Source: Beroe ovata
Lineage: Eukaryota > Ctenophora > Nuda > Beroida > Beroidae
Length of the DNA stretch: 64,000 nt
Reading direction: 5' to 3'
NCBI GenBank assembly: GCA_946803715.1
Contig: CAMPET010000116.1
Location: forward strand, 76,621-140,620
The notes beneath the pieces are model-generated. The model did no database searches. It was not told the origin of the DNA and was given only the letters and a program-made list of their open reading frames with translations. Shown here piece after piece: positions 35,616 through 48,000 of the stretch. The position numbers were made by a program, and so were the translations under genes. Numbering within the stretch: position 1 is the first letter of the stretch; every line of letters begins with the position of its first letter.

Positions 35616-38600
35616 CTATAAAATAACTTTGCAGTCTTCGTCATCGTCGTCTATGACGAGAGGACGTGATTTCCGTTTTTCCCGTTTCCGGGGCACCAAC
35701 CGTTCTTCCTCCTCAACAACACTGATTATTGTCTGGTCTGTATCAAGAGCAGTGATTTTGTTCTGTTTACAAGCAGGTTTGACTGGGGGCTGGGTGATAC
35801 CTCCCTCTTCCCTTTCATTTTCTTCTTTTCTATCTGATTTAGTCGAGGCAGCCGGAGTACATTTGGAGTGCTCACGTTTGCTTCGCTTCCGAGGTTTACT
35901 CTCCTCTTTCTTTACCTTCTTAGGAGGCTCAGGCTCCTTTTCAATGATATTATCGTCTATTCTCATAGAATAACTGAGCGCCAAATCAATTTTACTGAGT
36001 CGTGTCTTTTCTTCTCTCTTAAACTTTCTCTTGAGCTGATCTCGGGTGTATTCCGGCATGATTTTATGCATGAGTTCGAAATCGGTACCGACTTTCCGAA
36101 GCGCAAGATAAAATCGCTCATTTTCAAGCGCAGTCCAAGTTGTAATCTTCTTCGGTTTTCGTCGGGAAAACGAGTTAATGTTCACATTGTGATCTTCGTA
36201 CTTACCAAATGAAATCTCGGAAACATCTTCCACAACGGTCTCTTGAATATCAGTTTCGGTTTTCATGTTAACTTCCAAACTCTTCTCATTCACCACAATA
36301 GCACCAGTCTCAGGGTTCACTTCCACTTCAAGGGGAGGAAGTTCAGCCTCATCCACATCTCCCTCCTCCAGGGTCTGACCCATGGACTCCGCTTCTTCGA
36401 TCAGTTGCTGGATCCGGTCCTTGCGGGACTGCTCCTTCTCAAGACAGATCTGCTCGTCACGCTGCCTCTTCCGCTTTATCTCCTTCCATATTCTGGGAAA
36501 TAATAGATTTCAGCTAGATCGAATGTGAGATCATGATCCAGATTGAACATCAAATGAATTGAATATCATCCGTTTCTTACTCTGTAAGAGGATTTTCATT
36601 CCCTTTCTTGGAGGGCCTCATCTTAATAACATCAGCCATCGTCGTCGTAGCTTTGTCGATCACTAACGGTATCTGAAGGAATGGAGTATCCTGCAAAGTG
36701 TGCAGTGCAAACACAGGAGAAAGGATTAAGGAAAGAGGAGAAGATATCTGCCGCATCTGCCGCTTTTATCGCGCACTGTTTCACTGCCACTTTAATCGTT
36801 TGTTTCATACCATTAGAAAATCGCGGATATTTCAAGCATGTATGTTCCAACTACTCGTTAAACACAATCTAACTGTCGTTGATATTGTCCAGGGATATTA
36901 TTGTGATTCTTTTCCAGAACTCTCACTTTCAATAATTATCATCTGTCGACGTGACTGCAAACGTGGGCTGACTGATTTCCACAAATGCGTGAAAGAGAAA
37001 GCGCGTGCGACGCTTGGAACGTATATGAATCTCGAAAACTAGCGATAGACACTGGCGCGAACCGATTATTGAGGACGAATGGCTGTCGGAATCCACGAGA
37101 GCCTACCCTCCCAGATACGATGCCAGCCAAACGAAGGGCAGGTTCAAGCCGGGCAGACAATCTTGATACAAGAGGGTCTCAGGTCAAATATATACTCACA
37201 GTTGGCTTTCTTGCCCTTTCAGATCTGTCAGAAACTTGCGATGTTACTGGAACAGAAAAAAATGTTTTAGAGAGCATGTTTCCGATTCCAAAGTTCTGGA
37301 CTGTTCAGTATCATGCCCATCTAACAGATAAGAAACTGATACGAAACTTACCTGAAACCACATCACTGTAGTCAGCGTCAGACTCAATCCCTATCCCTTC
37401 ACTAACAGTGCTCTGCTGAGGTACTGTATCTTGTCGAACTGTGCTCACTGGATCCCGATTCACTGCAGTATACCCCTCGTCCAATTTCACCACATCATCT
37501 GTCCTCTCTGACTTGAACACGTCCACTAAAACATCACTGTCCCCTTGCTTGTGTTCTTGTGAGGAGTCTACTGGTGGGATTGGCGGGAAACTCTCTGTGT
37601 GAATAGGTTCAGGCTTCGATAGGTTGAGGGCGTCGAACCTGAAGAAGAGGGTTATGGATCACATGACTACGTGACCAAAACTTTCTGTTTTAAGTCAAGG
37701 AGAAAGTACAATTCCTTTCCTCAGTCGACAGTTTCTGTCCTCACCTGTCCTCATCATCCTCTTCCCCTTCAGAGTGGGTGGACGGAGGTTCAATGTAGTG
37801 AGGAGACAGGATACGAGGTGAGAGAGTTGGTGTTTTCCGCGGTGACGCATGGAACAGAGACGAGGAGGGTGGTGGTGGTGGCTTGTGCGGCGAGGATGGC
37901 GCTTTGTGCGGCGACGGTGGCAGACCGACTACTATAGGGGGCGCTGGGACTTTGAACGCGGAGAACTGAAATTGGTGCTGCGTTATATGTTCTGTTCAGT
38001 GTTTTCATATACCTATAGAGTTGACCTTGATTACAAACGTCAATTATCTTGAACCATGATCAATCCATGTGTATGAATACTTCTTGGCAAGCACTGAGAT
38101 AATCATTGGAAAATATCACAGTTTACATGCATGACAAGTTCACTCCTCCCTTTTACTTCATGAGAATTTGTCATTCCCTTTTGTCTTACTCCTGATTACA
38201 TACTGAATTCCACGCATGATCATGGTGTGTTATAATTCAGTCGCACTGATTGGTTTAAGTCGCGTCAATCAATATTTTTGGCAGCTTGCCAATTTATAAC
38301 TTTGACAAAGCGATGTTGAGCCTGTATTCTGATCATTGTCCAGTGTTGTTGGTTCTCTGTGATCGAATATCAACTATATCATTATACTCTTGTACATCTT
38401 GAACATTATGATAATAGTATCGTTATTATAGGTCTATCACTAACTCATTTACTCGTTTACTTGCATTGCGCTTACCATGATATTGTTTATGTTGACTGTC
38501 CATACAATTGAAGGCGGAAGGTTCAACAATCATGGATTATGCGTTTGTATGCCCTGCTCCGGGTCCATCACCTCCAAATATTCTAACCGAACAGTGATAT

Positions 38601-41600
38601 CATTAATCATATATCCTGATTAATATCCTGATTCCTGATGATCCCGAATAGAATCACTCATTCTCCTACACCAGCCTAAGTATATCTATAGTATGAAGAC
38701 TCAACAATCCCATTACTTTGTTCTATTTCTCGTAGTGAAAGTAGGAAGTTGATTGTGTCGTATGATTCAATACGAGATGGCCCGGATAAGAGAGGGAGGG
38801 ATAGACTTGTTGTTTGTTATTGTTTTCCCGGATTGGTAGATTGAGTAAAACTCTTATCACGATCCAATTTACGTGATTCGAAATGAGCTACATTCTCGCT
38901 CGTTTCGTTTCCGACTATTCCGCGAAATAGGTACCGTCTACATTCCAGACACGATAAATGATTTTATTAATAACCTCTCATAATAAGAGTCATACAATAA
39001 TAGTGGATTGAGTTCTTAACTCCATTGTAAGCAGGTGGCTTAGTCATATGTTATTAACCTCCGGTAGTTTCCTACGACAGTGAAAATAGTGGTCCACTCT
39101 GACTTTAACCGCTATAATAGTCATCACAATACGTAGTTCAGTTTTTTGTTATAATTTTCGTCTGAAAATTTGCACCTGCAATCTGTAATTTCGCACAACA
39201 ATCCACAACTCCCAGATTTACAACAGAATCGAATGTCAATCAGACCCCAGCTCATTGTCTTCCTCCTTCTTCCTCTCGCAGCCCCTTATCTCGGCTGGAG
39301 ACGGCGTAGGAGCTCCTGCAACCCGCAGCGAGGTGGCTGGTCAAGCTGGAGCGGGTGGGGCCCGTGCACCTGCACAGACAACATCGCCACAAAAACCCGC
39401 ACACGAAACTGTGACAACCCGCTAGCTGAGTGTGGCGGGCGAACTTGTTACGGGTCGGAAACACAGACAGTGCCGTGTTACGATCTGGCGGTTCATGGGA
39501 ACTGGGGTGGATGGGGCGGGTGGGACGTGGCGTGCACGTGTCTCGAGGACGAGACAAGGAGGAGGGTGAGGGAGTGTGACAACCCGGCGCCCGCCTGTGG
39601 TGGGGTGGGGTGTGCAGGGAGTGGTGTGGAGGTGGATAACTGCGCTGTGGACGGTGGGTGGAGTGTGTGGGGTGAGTGGGGGGCGTGCTCCTGTGACCAC
39701 ACCACGGGCACTGGAGAGAGAGTCCGGAAACGATACTGCATCGATCCACTTCCCTGGTGTAGGGGTAAAACTTGTGAGGGAGAGCAGGAGGACCGTGGAT
39801 ATTGTGATGATCAGTGCTGCCTGATAGTGGATGGGGGATGGGACAACTGGACGGAGTGGACAGAATGTGAATGTGACACGGTGACAGGATCAGGGATTCA
39901 GACCCGATTCAGGACATGTACAAATCCCCCTCCTTCATGCGGCGGTAGAGAATGTGATACCACACAAAGTTTAGACACTCAGGTCTGTTCAGAGAATTGC
40001 TGTATTATGGTGGACGGTGGGTGGGATGACTGGTCGGGATGGAGTGAGTGTACATGTGATCATACCACGGGTACTGGAATGGAAAAGAGAGTGCGACACT
40101 GTAGAAACCCGGCACCAGAGTGTGGCGGGTTGGAGTGTGAGGGGGAGGGAGAGGAAACAAGACAATGCTCGGAGCAGTGCTGTGTCCGTGTGGACGGCGG
40201 CTGGACGGCATGGGGAGAGTGGAGTGGGTGTCGGTGTGACCATGACAACGGCCGTGGCACGTGGACGAGAGTCAGGATGTGCTCTGCTCCTCCTCCCGAC
40301 TGTGGCGGGAATCACTGTCCGGGGGAGGCCATTGAGGAATCATCATGCGCTGACCAGTGCTGTGTCTCAGTGGACGGGCAATGGACAGACTGGTTCACTG
40401 GAGGAGGCTGTCACTGTGATCATAGCTCAGGGACTGGGGTGAGGAATAGAGTTCGGACGTGCACTGCCCCCGAACCCCGCTGTTTTGGGAGCGAATGTCA
40501 GGGAGACTCAATTATAGAGACATCCTGTTCAGACGAGTGTTGCAGAGTTGAGGATGGGGTTTGGGGAGAGTGGGATGAGTGGGGGATTTGTGATTGTCAG
40601 TTCAAAAAGGGAACGTACCGGAGGAGGCGGCTCTGCCTTGCGCCGTCTTGTGGCGGCAGTTTGTGCGAGGGAGATGAGGTGGAGACGGCGGAATGTGATG
40701 ATCAGTGTCAGGAGAACTGTGATGAGTGGAGTACATGCGAGGAACACTGCCTCCTAAACTGTGACAATGTGACACACACTCCCATGTCCATCATTTCGTC
40801 TTGCCCTTCCACTGAAATTCTATTCAGGGAGAAATGTCGCCCCAAGTATTACATTGGAATATTTGGTGGTGGTGCCCTGCTCATAGTACTGGCTGTGTTC
40901 GTGGTAACTATCATGAGAAGGCGATCAATCAAGCAGCCCCCAGCTGCGCCAGTTCTATTCGACAATCCATCTTATGTTCCTAACTTTGAAGTGGACAATG
41001 GGCCACTTGACGAAGTTCCTCGTTGCCCACCCCCTCTACCTAATGCAGAGGGATGCTGTGTTTCAAATGATGATGTTTTCTCAGACGAAATCCATGCCAA
41101 TCCCTATACTGATCATCTCGCAGTTGAATATGCGACTGTTGGAAGAAATCCTTACACAGAGAATAAATCCCCCAAAAGATCAAAGACATCACATTACTCT
41201 GAACTGGATGACAGTAATGAACCAGGTATAACAGAATCAGATTTGGGGTATAATGATAAACCAGGGTATGATAAACCACGGACCTATGATAGAGCAAGTG
41301 ATAACTATGCAGGATATGTGGGTGCAGAATCAGAACCACAAGATAGTGCATCAAATGATCAGAATATTCATGAATTGGACATCTATGCAGATGCTTTTGT
41401 TGATGATCACATTTATTTTGACCCAGAAACTGATGATATTATCTAGATTCATTTCATACTTCATTCAGAAATTTGTTTTACATTATTGCATTGGCATTAG
41501 CTATATATACATATCTTCAGTGCTATCTCACAGCATACTGACTGTTTTTAATACATGATAAGGAATGTCATTATTCTACTGATTTTACAAGAAATCGTGT

Positions 41601-41903
41601 TATTCCTATTTTCATCTGTAAGATATGACTGACCTGGGATGTAACCAATGCATTGCTTATTGTCTTCAAACCTGAGAAGGAGGAATATTAAATTCAAATT
41701 GAAGCAACATGGGACAAAGAATTATTTGGCATAGACTCAATATTTCATAAATAATCATTGAACCTGATACCTGAAGTGGGGATTTTAGGAGAGTCCAAAT
41801 CTGATATGGAATTTGATCTTGACCTTTCACCCTCTGAAGTCGAATTGGTTCTTGACCTTGCAACTTTAGTTGCTGGTCTAAATTTCCCCTTCAATAATGG
41901 CAT
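35616..41903 (-). CDS. BDP1: Transcription factor TFIIIB component B'' (BDP1)
   Basis: BDP1 joins TBP and BRF1 in TFIIIB and recruits RNA polymerase III. The diagnostic SANT domain is at about 36130-35990 (WTALENERFYLALRKVGTDF, followed by KRKFKREE). The conserved upstream block, with EVNPETGAIVVNEKSLEVN and an MRPSKKGNENPLT motif, is encoded near 36640-36240. The start is inferred at 41901-41903. Exon 1 (41771-41903, MPLLKGKFRPATKVARSR) splices to 41634-41671. That exon splices in frame to a Pro/Ser-rich exon starting at 37965. Later exons lie near 37640-37355, 36700-36595, 36495-36240 and onwards. A small exon between 37350 and 36700 may be missing because the phase does not close there. 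The 3.7-kb first large intron (37966-41633) contains the TSR receptor gene on the other strand. The protein is short at its C-terminus compared with vertebrate BDP1. Confidence 0.85.
39233..41446 (+). CDS. Thrombospondin type 1 repeat transmembrane receptor with tyrosine-rich tail
   Basis: A single exon encodes 737 residues from the ATG at 39233, chosen because it gives a signal peptide (MSIRPQLIVFLLLPLAAPYLG); the frame also runs open upstream without an ATG. Eight cysteine-rich units follow, each starting G-x-W-x-x-W and carrying a C-x-C-D then R-x-R-x-C then P-x-C-G-G pattern, as in thrombospondin type 1 repeats. A cysteine-rich stalk is followed by one membrane helix (YIGIFGGGALLIVLAVFVV) near 40852-40912. 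The roughly 178-residue tail has NPSY and NPYT motifs. It also has two sequences fitting the ITIM pattern: VEYATV near 41123-41140 and SHYSEL near 41188-41205. Such a tail could bind PTB or SH2 proteins. Ligand is unknown; a cell-adhesion or guidance-type receptor is inferred. The gene is nested in a BDP1 intron. Confidence 0.85.
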   Translation: MSIRPQLIVFLLLPLAAPYLGWRRRRSSCNPQRGGWSSWSGWGPCTCTDNIATKTRTRNCDNPLAECGGRTCYGSETQTVPCYDLAVHGNWGGWGGWDVACTCLEDETRRRVRECDNPAPACGGVGCAGSGVEVDNCAVDGGWSVWGEWGACSCDHTTGTGERVRKRYCIDPLPWCRGKTCEGEQEDRGYCDDQCCLIVDGGWDNWTEWTECECDTVTGSGIQTRFRTCTNPPPSCGGRECDTTQSLDTQVCSENCCIMVDGGWDDWSGWSECTCDHTTGTGMEKRVRHCRNPAPECGGLECEGEGEETRQCSEQCCVRVDGGWTAWGEWSGCRCDHDNGRGTWTRVRMCSAPPPDCGGNHCPGEAIEESSCADQCCVSVDGQWTDWFTGGGCHCDHSSGTGVRNRVRTCTAPEPRCFGSECQGDSIIETSCSDECCRVEDGVWGEWDEWGICDCQFKKGTYRRRRLCLAPSCGGSLCEGDEVETAECDDQCQENCDEWSTCEEHCLLNCDNVTHTPMSIISSCPSTEILFREKCRPKYYIGIFGGGALLIVLAVFVVTIMRRRSIKQPPAAPVLFDNPSYVPNFEVDNGPLDEVPRCPPPLPNAEGCCVSNDDVFSDEIHANPYTDHLAVEYATVGRNPYTENKSPKRSKTSHYSELDDSNEPGITESDLGYNDKPGYDKPRTYDRASDNYAGYVGAESEPQDSASNDQNIHELDIYADAFVDDHIYFDPETDDII

Positions 41904-43044
41904 GATGATTCCTATGGAGTGAGTGGTTGATCACCGGATAACAATCTAACATATCATGACATAATAACTAAATGTTAGCTGCTCAGGAGATATAGGAATG
42001 AGTCTATCCACAGTAAAACTAAGAAACAGAATATCTAAAAATAAATTGACTCCAAAGATCCATCTTTCACACACCAAACCTGTTCACATTATACAAGTGA
42101 TTAAATTAACTCAAATGGAGGTACAAGTGATTGAACTGTCCAATATACATTCTTCTGTCCAATATACAATCCCTAGGATAAAAACATATCCCCATGGTCA
42201 TACCATACAAGAATAGCCCTTACATTCAAGGTATTCTAGCATAATAAATTAGGCCTATATCTCAAATTAGGATTTATTTCATCAAAATAGGACGCAAATT
42301 TTGTGGAAATGCGCGGCGCGTCAATTGCAGCATGTCAGAAGAGTTACAAAAATGAAAATAATTTTTGCTAGATTCAGATGATGAACAATATTAAAATCAA
42401 TAAGGTCATATAAGAATGAAATGACTTAAGTAAAGAAACAATGACATAGCGCGCCGCGCCGCGCACCTGCAACGCACGCATTTTTTTGTGCTAATTTTCA
42501 TTTGATTTCTGTTCGTGGCTTTTGATAAAGGTGCACGCGAGAAACAGAGCTGTCAGATTTTGTAAAAATTTTTGTCGCTGGCGGAACTTGAACCATGACT
42601 ATACGGCAAAAAGCCTTATAAAAATAAAATCTGACAACCCATTTGTTGATATGAAGTGTTAAAATTTTCATCAAAATAATTCCATTTATTGAAATATTAA
42701 GTTGATCAATACTGATAATCCACTTTTTGAGTTTGATTTTTAGCAATCATACAAGGAATGATCTCATCTTGATCAAATATGACTTGCCAGTCAATTCTAT
42801 TAACTTTGATTTACGATTTGCTAGTTGATGCATTACATGTTTAATGTGATCTGATGATCATGATTGGTAAAGAATATTTGATTGTCACTGAAATGAAATT
42901 TACTGACTCCAGCATGGGAATCAAGTTTAGGTACAGGGCAAGATATATCCTCTAACTGTTGTCTGCAGAGTACTTATTCATGGTACAAATTCTGTTCCTT
43001 AGCTATAATGTCTTGATTTACTTATCATCTCATTTTAGTGAACC
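41904..43044. other. Intergenic region upstream of BDP1 and L10K
   Basis: No coding sequence is supported. The region separates the divergent BDP1 and L10K starts. It holds CG-rich patches near 42310 and 42450-42475 and an inverted-repeat element at 42551-42636. A splice-acceptor-like sequence just before the L10K ATG suggests its 5' UTR exon lies here. Confidence 0.5.
42551..42636. mobile_element. Short inverted-repeat (MITE-like) element, divergent copy
   Basis: The ends TGTCAGATTTT and ATAAAATCTGACA match the termini of the 8197 and 22855 elements. The GAGAAACAGAGC flank just outside resembles the sub-terminal part of those copies. The interior differs and is not CG-rich. Confidence 0.5.
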
Positions 43045-43314
43045 ATGGCCCAAGGTTTGAAGAAAATAGCTAAGTCAAAGTCAACGAAAAAGAAATCCAT
43101 AAATAAGGTTAAGAAGGGTGGCCGTGTTTTTGCCCCTAAAAAGAATATTAAGCAGAAAGAGCAGGCTGTGAAGAAACAGATTCAGAAAGGTATCAACACA
43201 AATATTGAGGAAGCTCTCAACAAGGCCATGGCTAATGACACACATAAATTTGCTCTAGTAAAAAAGGCTTTAGGAACGGAATCAAAGAAAAAACAAGATA
43301 AACAGAAGACCTGA
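43045..43314 (+). CDS. Leydig cell tumour 10 kDa protein homologue (C19orf53/UPF0390)
   Basis: An 89-residue, strongly basic protein begins MAQGLKKIAKSKSTKKKS and contains the family motif GGRVFAPKK, followed by a lysine/glutamine-rich helix. Length and layout match the L10K/UPF0390 family, small nucleolar or nuclear basic proteins of unclear function. It is one exon. A possible splice acceptor (TTTTAG) a few bases before the ATG suggests a 5' UTR intron. TAF8 follows on the same strand about 290 bp downstream. Confidence 0.88.
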   Translation: MAQGLKKIAKSKSTKKKSINKVKKGGRVFAPKKNIKQKEQAVKKQIQKGINTNIEEALNKAMANDTHKFALVKKALGTESKKKQDKQKT

Positions 43315-43600
43315 AGGAATGTTTATGCTTTGACTTTGGTTTTTATTTATTCAATCCCCTTTTGAAGCAAAATATGGCTAGAGAAATATTATAATAGTCA
43401 TTTCATTGCTTCAACCATATTCTCACAGTTAATGTCTTAGTGAATTTGACCCTAGTGTTCCAATATTGTGACATTCTGTAACTTATCAAGCTTACACCTG
43501 ATTAATCTATGTGTGATAAAGTATTCTGGTAAACTTATATCCTCAATTCTATATAACCCAATAATTTCACTCACAAGTATAATGGAATGAGTGACGCTTG

Positions 43601-44341
43601 ATGAGGAAAGGCATGAGAAGTAACAGCAAAGCTTCAGTCAAAAGATATCCCCCTGTTCTTCAAGATGTATACCTGGACAAATTCATATCCCAAATTTTGA
43701 AGTCCTGTGACTGGAATGCAGTGGACCCCCAATGTTTATCCATCCTTACAGAACTTGTTATTAATCTCATTGACAACATCTCTAGGAAAGCAACATTATT
43801 GACAAACCATGCTGGAAGAACAACCCCAGCTTTTTATGATGTTTTGAGGAGTATATCAGAGTGTGGGATGGATCTGAGTAATATTCAGCTCACAAAAACT
43901 CTACCGAAAGTGCCAGCTGTAGCAGTGCAGGCTCCTGAAAAGCCGCCAACTATTGTGAAAATAACAACACCCCTCCCTCAACCGCCATATATCCCAGAAC
44001 ACCTGAACCTTCCCTTCCCACAGCCCCACACATACATCAAAACCCCGACATACAATTTACCAGTGTCATCGTATTCGAGTCTGCGAGAGGCGCGAGCAAG
44101 GCAGAGAAATGAAGTGATGAACAGTTTGAGTAAGCAAGTTGTGATGTCAGGAACTTCTATTCAGTTAATACCTGGCAGGGACGATTGTACCTGGGCTAGT
44201 CCTGAAGTTGTGGACCCTATAGACTACCTCATCACACATCAAAATGATCTAAAAACCAAGAAGAAAAAGCGGAAAACGGTGTCGAGTAATGTTTACTTGC
44301 AGGAACCGACATGCACATGGACTGGCTTGTTCTCATCTTGA
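43601..44341 (+). CDS. TAF8: TFIID subunit 8 (TAF8)
   Basis: The frame encodes 246 residues from the ATG at 43601. Residues about 15-90 form a histone-fold (Bromo-TP) domain, which pairs with TAF10 in TFIID. The hallmark TAF8 segment follows near 44000-44050 (PYIPEHL then PFPQPHTYIKTPTY), the conserved TAF8 C-terminal signature for contact with other TFIID subunits. The end is lysine-rich (TKKKKRKTV), a likely nuclear localisation signal. The protein is shorter than vertebrate TAF8. No intron is needed. It is one of several general transcription-factor genes here, with BDP1 nearby. Confidence 0.92.
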   Translation: MRKGMRSNSKASVKRYPPVLQDVYLDKFISQILKSCDWNAVDPQCLSILTELVINLIDNISRKATLLTNHAGRTTPAFYDVLRSISECGMDLSNIQLTKTLPKVPAVAVQAPEKPPTIVKITTPLPQPPYIPEHLNLPFPQPHTYIKTPTYNLPVSSYSSLREARARQRNEVMNSLSKQVVMSGTSIQLIPGRDDCTWASPEVVDPIDYLITHQNDLKTKKKKRKTVSSNVYLQEPTCTWTGLFSS

Positions 44342-45082
44342 TGTAGACGCAGACAAGAGGTACATGTTGAATTCGATAGTTGAAATTGATAGTTAAACCC
44401 ACTGGTGTTGTGAGTACTACAGTTGGTGTGAAAGCATGCCCTCGTGTCAACAGTCGGTTGGCGACAAGAGCGTTGGTATCGAGCATTTGGTGCGACATTC
44501 AGTCTTGGTGCCTTGCTTTCATGAGAAGCACATTCATCAGAATACTTTCATCCCAACAAATGGTTTCAAGTTAAGCAAGTGTCTAGATTTTGCAATATGG
44601 TGTTCAAGGTATGTATGGTATTTGACCGTATTTCATTTGACATTTACCCTTCCCTGATATCTCAACGTCACATCTTATTTTTTTGTGTCATGACTTAATC
44701 TCAATGCATAACGTTTTATTCCGCGTCTCACGTTAATTACATTCTTTAGTCCACCTCCATACTCCGGGTATTTGCTTATTAGGTTTTACACAGAAATCAC
44801 CTCATCTGAAATTCACGGCGTGTTTCTTGTGGAAATGATTGTTGCCATTGTCACACCCAGATTAGAATTTTGTGGGAACGCGCGAAAACAAAATTGTGAT
44901 CTCACTTCCATCATTTGCGCGCAATGCGCAATTTGTGATGTAAAAAGTCGTAATTGGATAGACCGGTATTGCAAGTACCGATACAAAAACGTGATTTCTT
45001 GCGAAAATATAGGAAGAAGGTTCTAGATCCTGTAACATATTGTTACTCAACCCTAAATCACTTATTTTGTTTACTTTAAGCT
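44342..45082. other. Intergenic region TAF8-SGPL1
   Basis: No supported coding sequence, RNA gene or repeat was seen. Both neighbours are on the + strand. Confidence 0.5.
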
Positions 45083-48000
45083 ATGGCTGAGGATCCACCT
45101 CCAGTACTGACAGACAACCCCTATTTTAATGCTATCTGTTTGATCCTGTATGACTACTTCACCTTCTTCAAAACCTCAGTCAACAATGAGTTTAAACAGT
45201 ATGAGATATGGCAGGTAAATATGTCAAAAACCCTCCCATTGAATGTCATGATTCATACTAACCTATCCCTATGTTAGTTTAGTATTCCATGTCCCTCGAC
45301 TATTTTCAACCTCATGAACACAATAACCAGGTTATGCTCATTACTGTGGCATTGACGCTGATGTCCGAGGCGATCCTCAACTTCTTGATACAGGATGAAC
45401 CGATATTGTCCAGGATAAGGAAAGGACTGTTCAGAATGGCAAGAAAAGCTCCTGTGATTGGGGCAATTATCAAGGAGAAGGTTGATAAAACGAAAGCAGA
45501 TATGGCCAGCGATGGGCCATGGGTCCTACCAGAAGGTTTGCAATTGAGAGGAATGAAAAACGGGATCAAATGGGATGAGCGGAAGCATGCCAATTGTATG
45601 AGTTACGCAACCCAGCGTTTTCTGCGGTTCACGTGACACATTCCCAGGACACACATATCAGTCTTGTTTACCAGACACAGGACTGTCAGATACAGAACTG
45701 TGGAAACACATTGACAAGAACAACTCCCTCAACGATGTTGCCTGGCAGGAGGGCAGGTGCTCTGGTACTGTGTACTGCGCTCAGGAGGACAAGAATGACC
45801 TGCTCGGAGAGGTGGGTTTTAGGTGGAAAAATTGGGTTTTAGTGGAGTTATAGGTGGGTTAATTGGGTTACAGGTGGATTGTAGCTGGATTTTAGGTGAA
45901 TTGTAGGTGAGTTGTTGGTTATGTGCTAATACATGGCGGATTATATGGGTGATGGGTAGTTAAACTTTGTGATCAGGATAACTATAAACAAAACCATCCT
46001 CATTGTGATCAGGATAACTATAAACAAAACCATCCTCCGATCTTAGATCTACAAGAAGTTCTGTTGGACGAATCCACTTCATGTGGATTGTTTCAAAGAT
46101 GTTAGGAAGATGGAAGCGGAGTGTGTATCGATGATTGGCCGTATGTTCCATCACCCTGGCTCACCCTGTGGGNCCTGCTCGGAGAGGTGGGTTTTAGGTG
46201 GAAAAAGTGGGTTGTAGGTGGAAAAAGTGGGTTTTAGGGGGAATAAGTGGGTTTTAGGTGGAATAGGTGGGTTTTAGGTGGAATTAGTGGGTTTTAGTGG
46301 AGTTGTAGGTGGGTTAATTGGGTTTCAGGTGGATTGTAGCTGGGTTTTAGGTGAGTTGTAGGTGAGTTGTTGGTTATGTGCTAATACATGGCGGATTATA
46401 TGGGTGATGGGTTGTTAAACTATGTGATCAGGATAACTATAAACAAAATCATCCTCCGATCTCAGATCTACAAGAAGTTCTGCTGGACGAATCCACTTCA
46501 CGTGGACTGTTTCAAAGATGTTCGGAAGATGGAAGCGGAGTGTGTATCGATGATTGGCCGTATGTTCCATCACCCTGGCTCACCCTGTGGGAGTGTTACA
46601 AGCGGAGGTATTGTCACAGACATTCACTTTCGGATCTTGAAATATTCATATTTCTTGGTGTAGAAACTATTATTGGTGTAGAAACTATTATTTTGCATTT
46701 CCCGGGCAGGTACCGAATCCATCTTGATGTCAATGAAATCACATCGCGACTTCGCACGAGAATTCAAGGGCATCGAGAAGCCGAATATTGTGTGTCCCAA
46801 TACTGCTCATCCAGCATTTGAGAAGGCGGGTGCTTACTTCAAGATACGTGTTATTCATGTCAAGGTAATAGAATATTGCTACTAACGCTTTGATAGCTGA
46901 AGTTTTATCACCCTTTATTATGTCGAGTGTTTGACAGACTGAGCGAGTCACCAGTTCTCCAACTTCATCAGGTTTATCTCCTTTCCCCCCTTATCTCCAG
47001 GTTGACCCAGTCACGTACACTGTCAACCCACGTGACATTGCAAACGCCATTGACGCAAACACAATCTGTATAGTGGGATCTGTGCCTCAGTATCCCCACG
47101 GTATCATAGACGACATAGAAGCACTCAACGAGATTGCCCTCCGGTTAGTAGAGATTATGCGTGAGATGTTATGCGTGAGATGTGACGCGTGAGATGCGAC
47201 GCGTGAGGTGAATTGTCAATAGCGTCCGATGAACGCGCGCATGGCATGAGATTATAACACAAATCCTCCCACTTTCCTAAGACCTTCTCGGGAAATAAAG
47301 AACATCTTCTTCTCTGTCCAGGTACGATGTTGGTTTACACGTGGACGCATGTCTCGGTGGATTCCTCGTTCCGTTCATGGAGGAAGCAGGTTTTCCCCTC
47401 CCTCCCTTCGACTTCCGACTACCCGCCGTAACTGCAATATCCGTGGACACACACAAGTATGGGTACACCTACAAGGGATCCTCAGTCGTGGTCTACAGGT
47501 GAGTGTGTTGTTACTCTTCCCAGTTCAGAGGAACATCAATCCTCATTCCTGTCTTCATCTTATCCCTGATCCTCTTCATTTAGGACAGAAGAGATGTTTT
47601 ACCAGCAGATTACCACTGCGACTGATTGGCCGGGTGGCATCTATGCGTCACCGACCGTTGCTGGCAGTAGGCCAGGTGCAAATATTGCCGTTACCTGGGC
47701 TGCCATGATGAGCTTCGGAAAAAACGGTAAACCTACTATCCGCGGAAGTTTTTCCTTCGTTTTCACATCATTTTCTGATATCTGATATCCTCAAATTTCA
47801 AAGCATTACGTCCCCTGATTCTACTAAAACGTCCCCCGTCACAGGTTATGTTGATGCGACACGTGAAGTGATACGGGGAGCTCGGTACCTCATAGCAGGA
47901 CTACAGAAGATAGAGGGGGTGGAAGTGATGGGTAACCCTCTGGTGTCATGTGTCGGCTGGACAAGTGACAAGTTCAACATTTACAGCATGTCAAGTGACC

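Noticed and set aside
39252-40442. Several minus-strand His/Pro-rich and alternative + strand frames
   Set aside because: They are shadows of the repetitive TSR receptor coding sequence.
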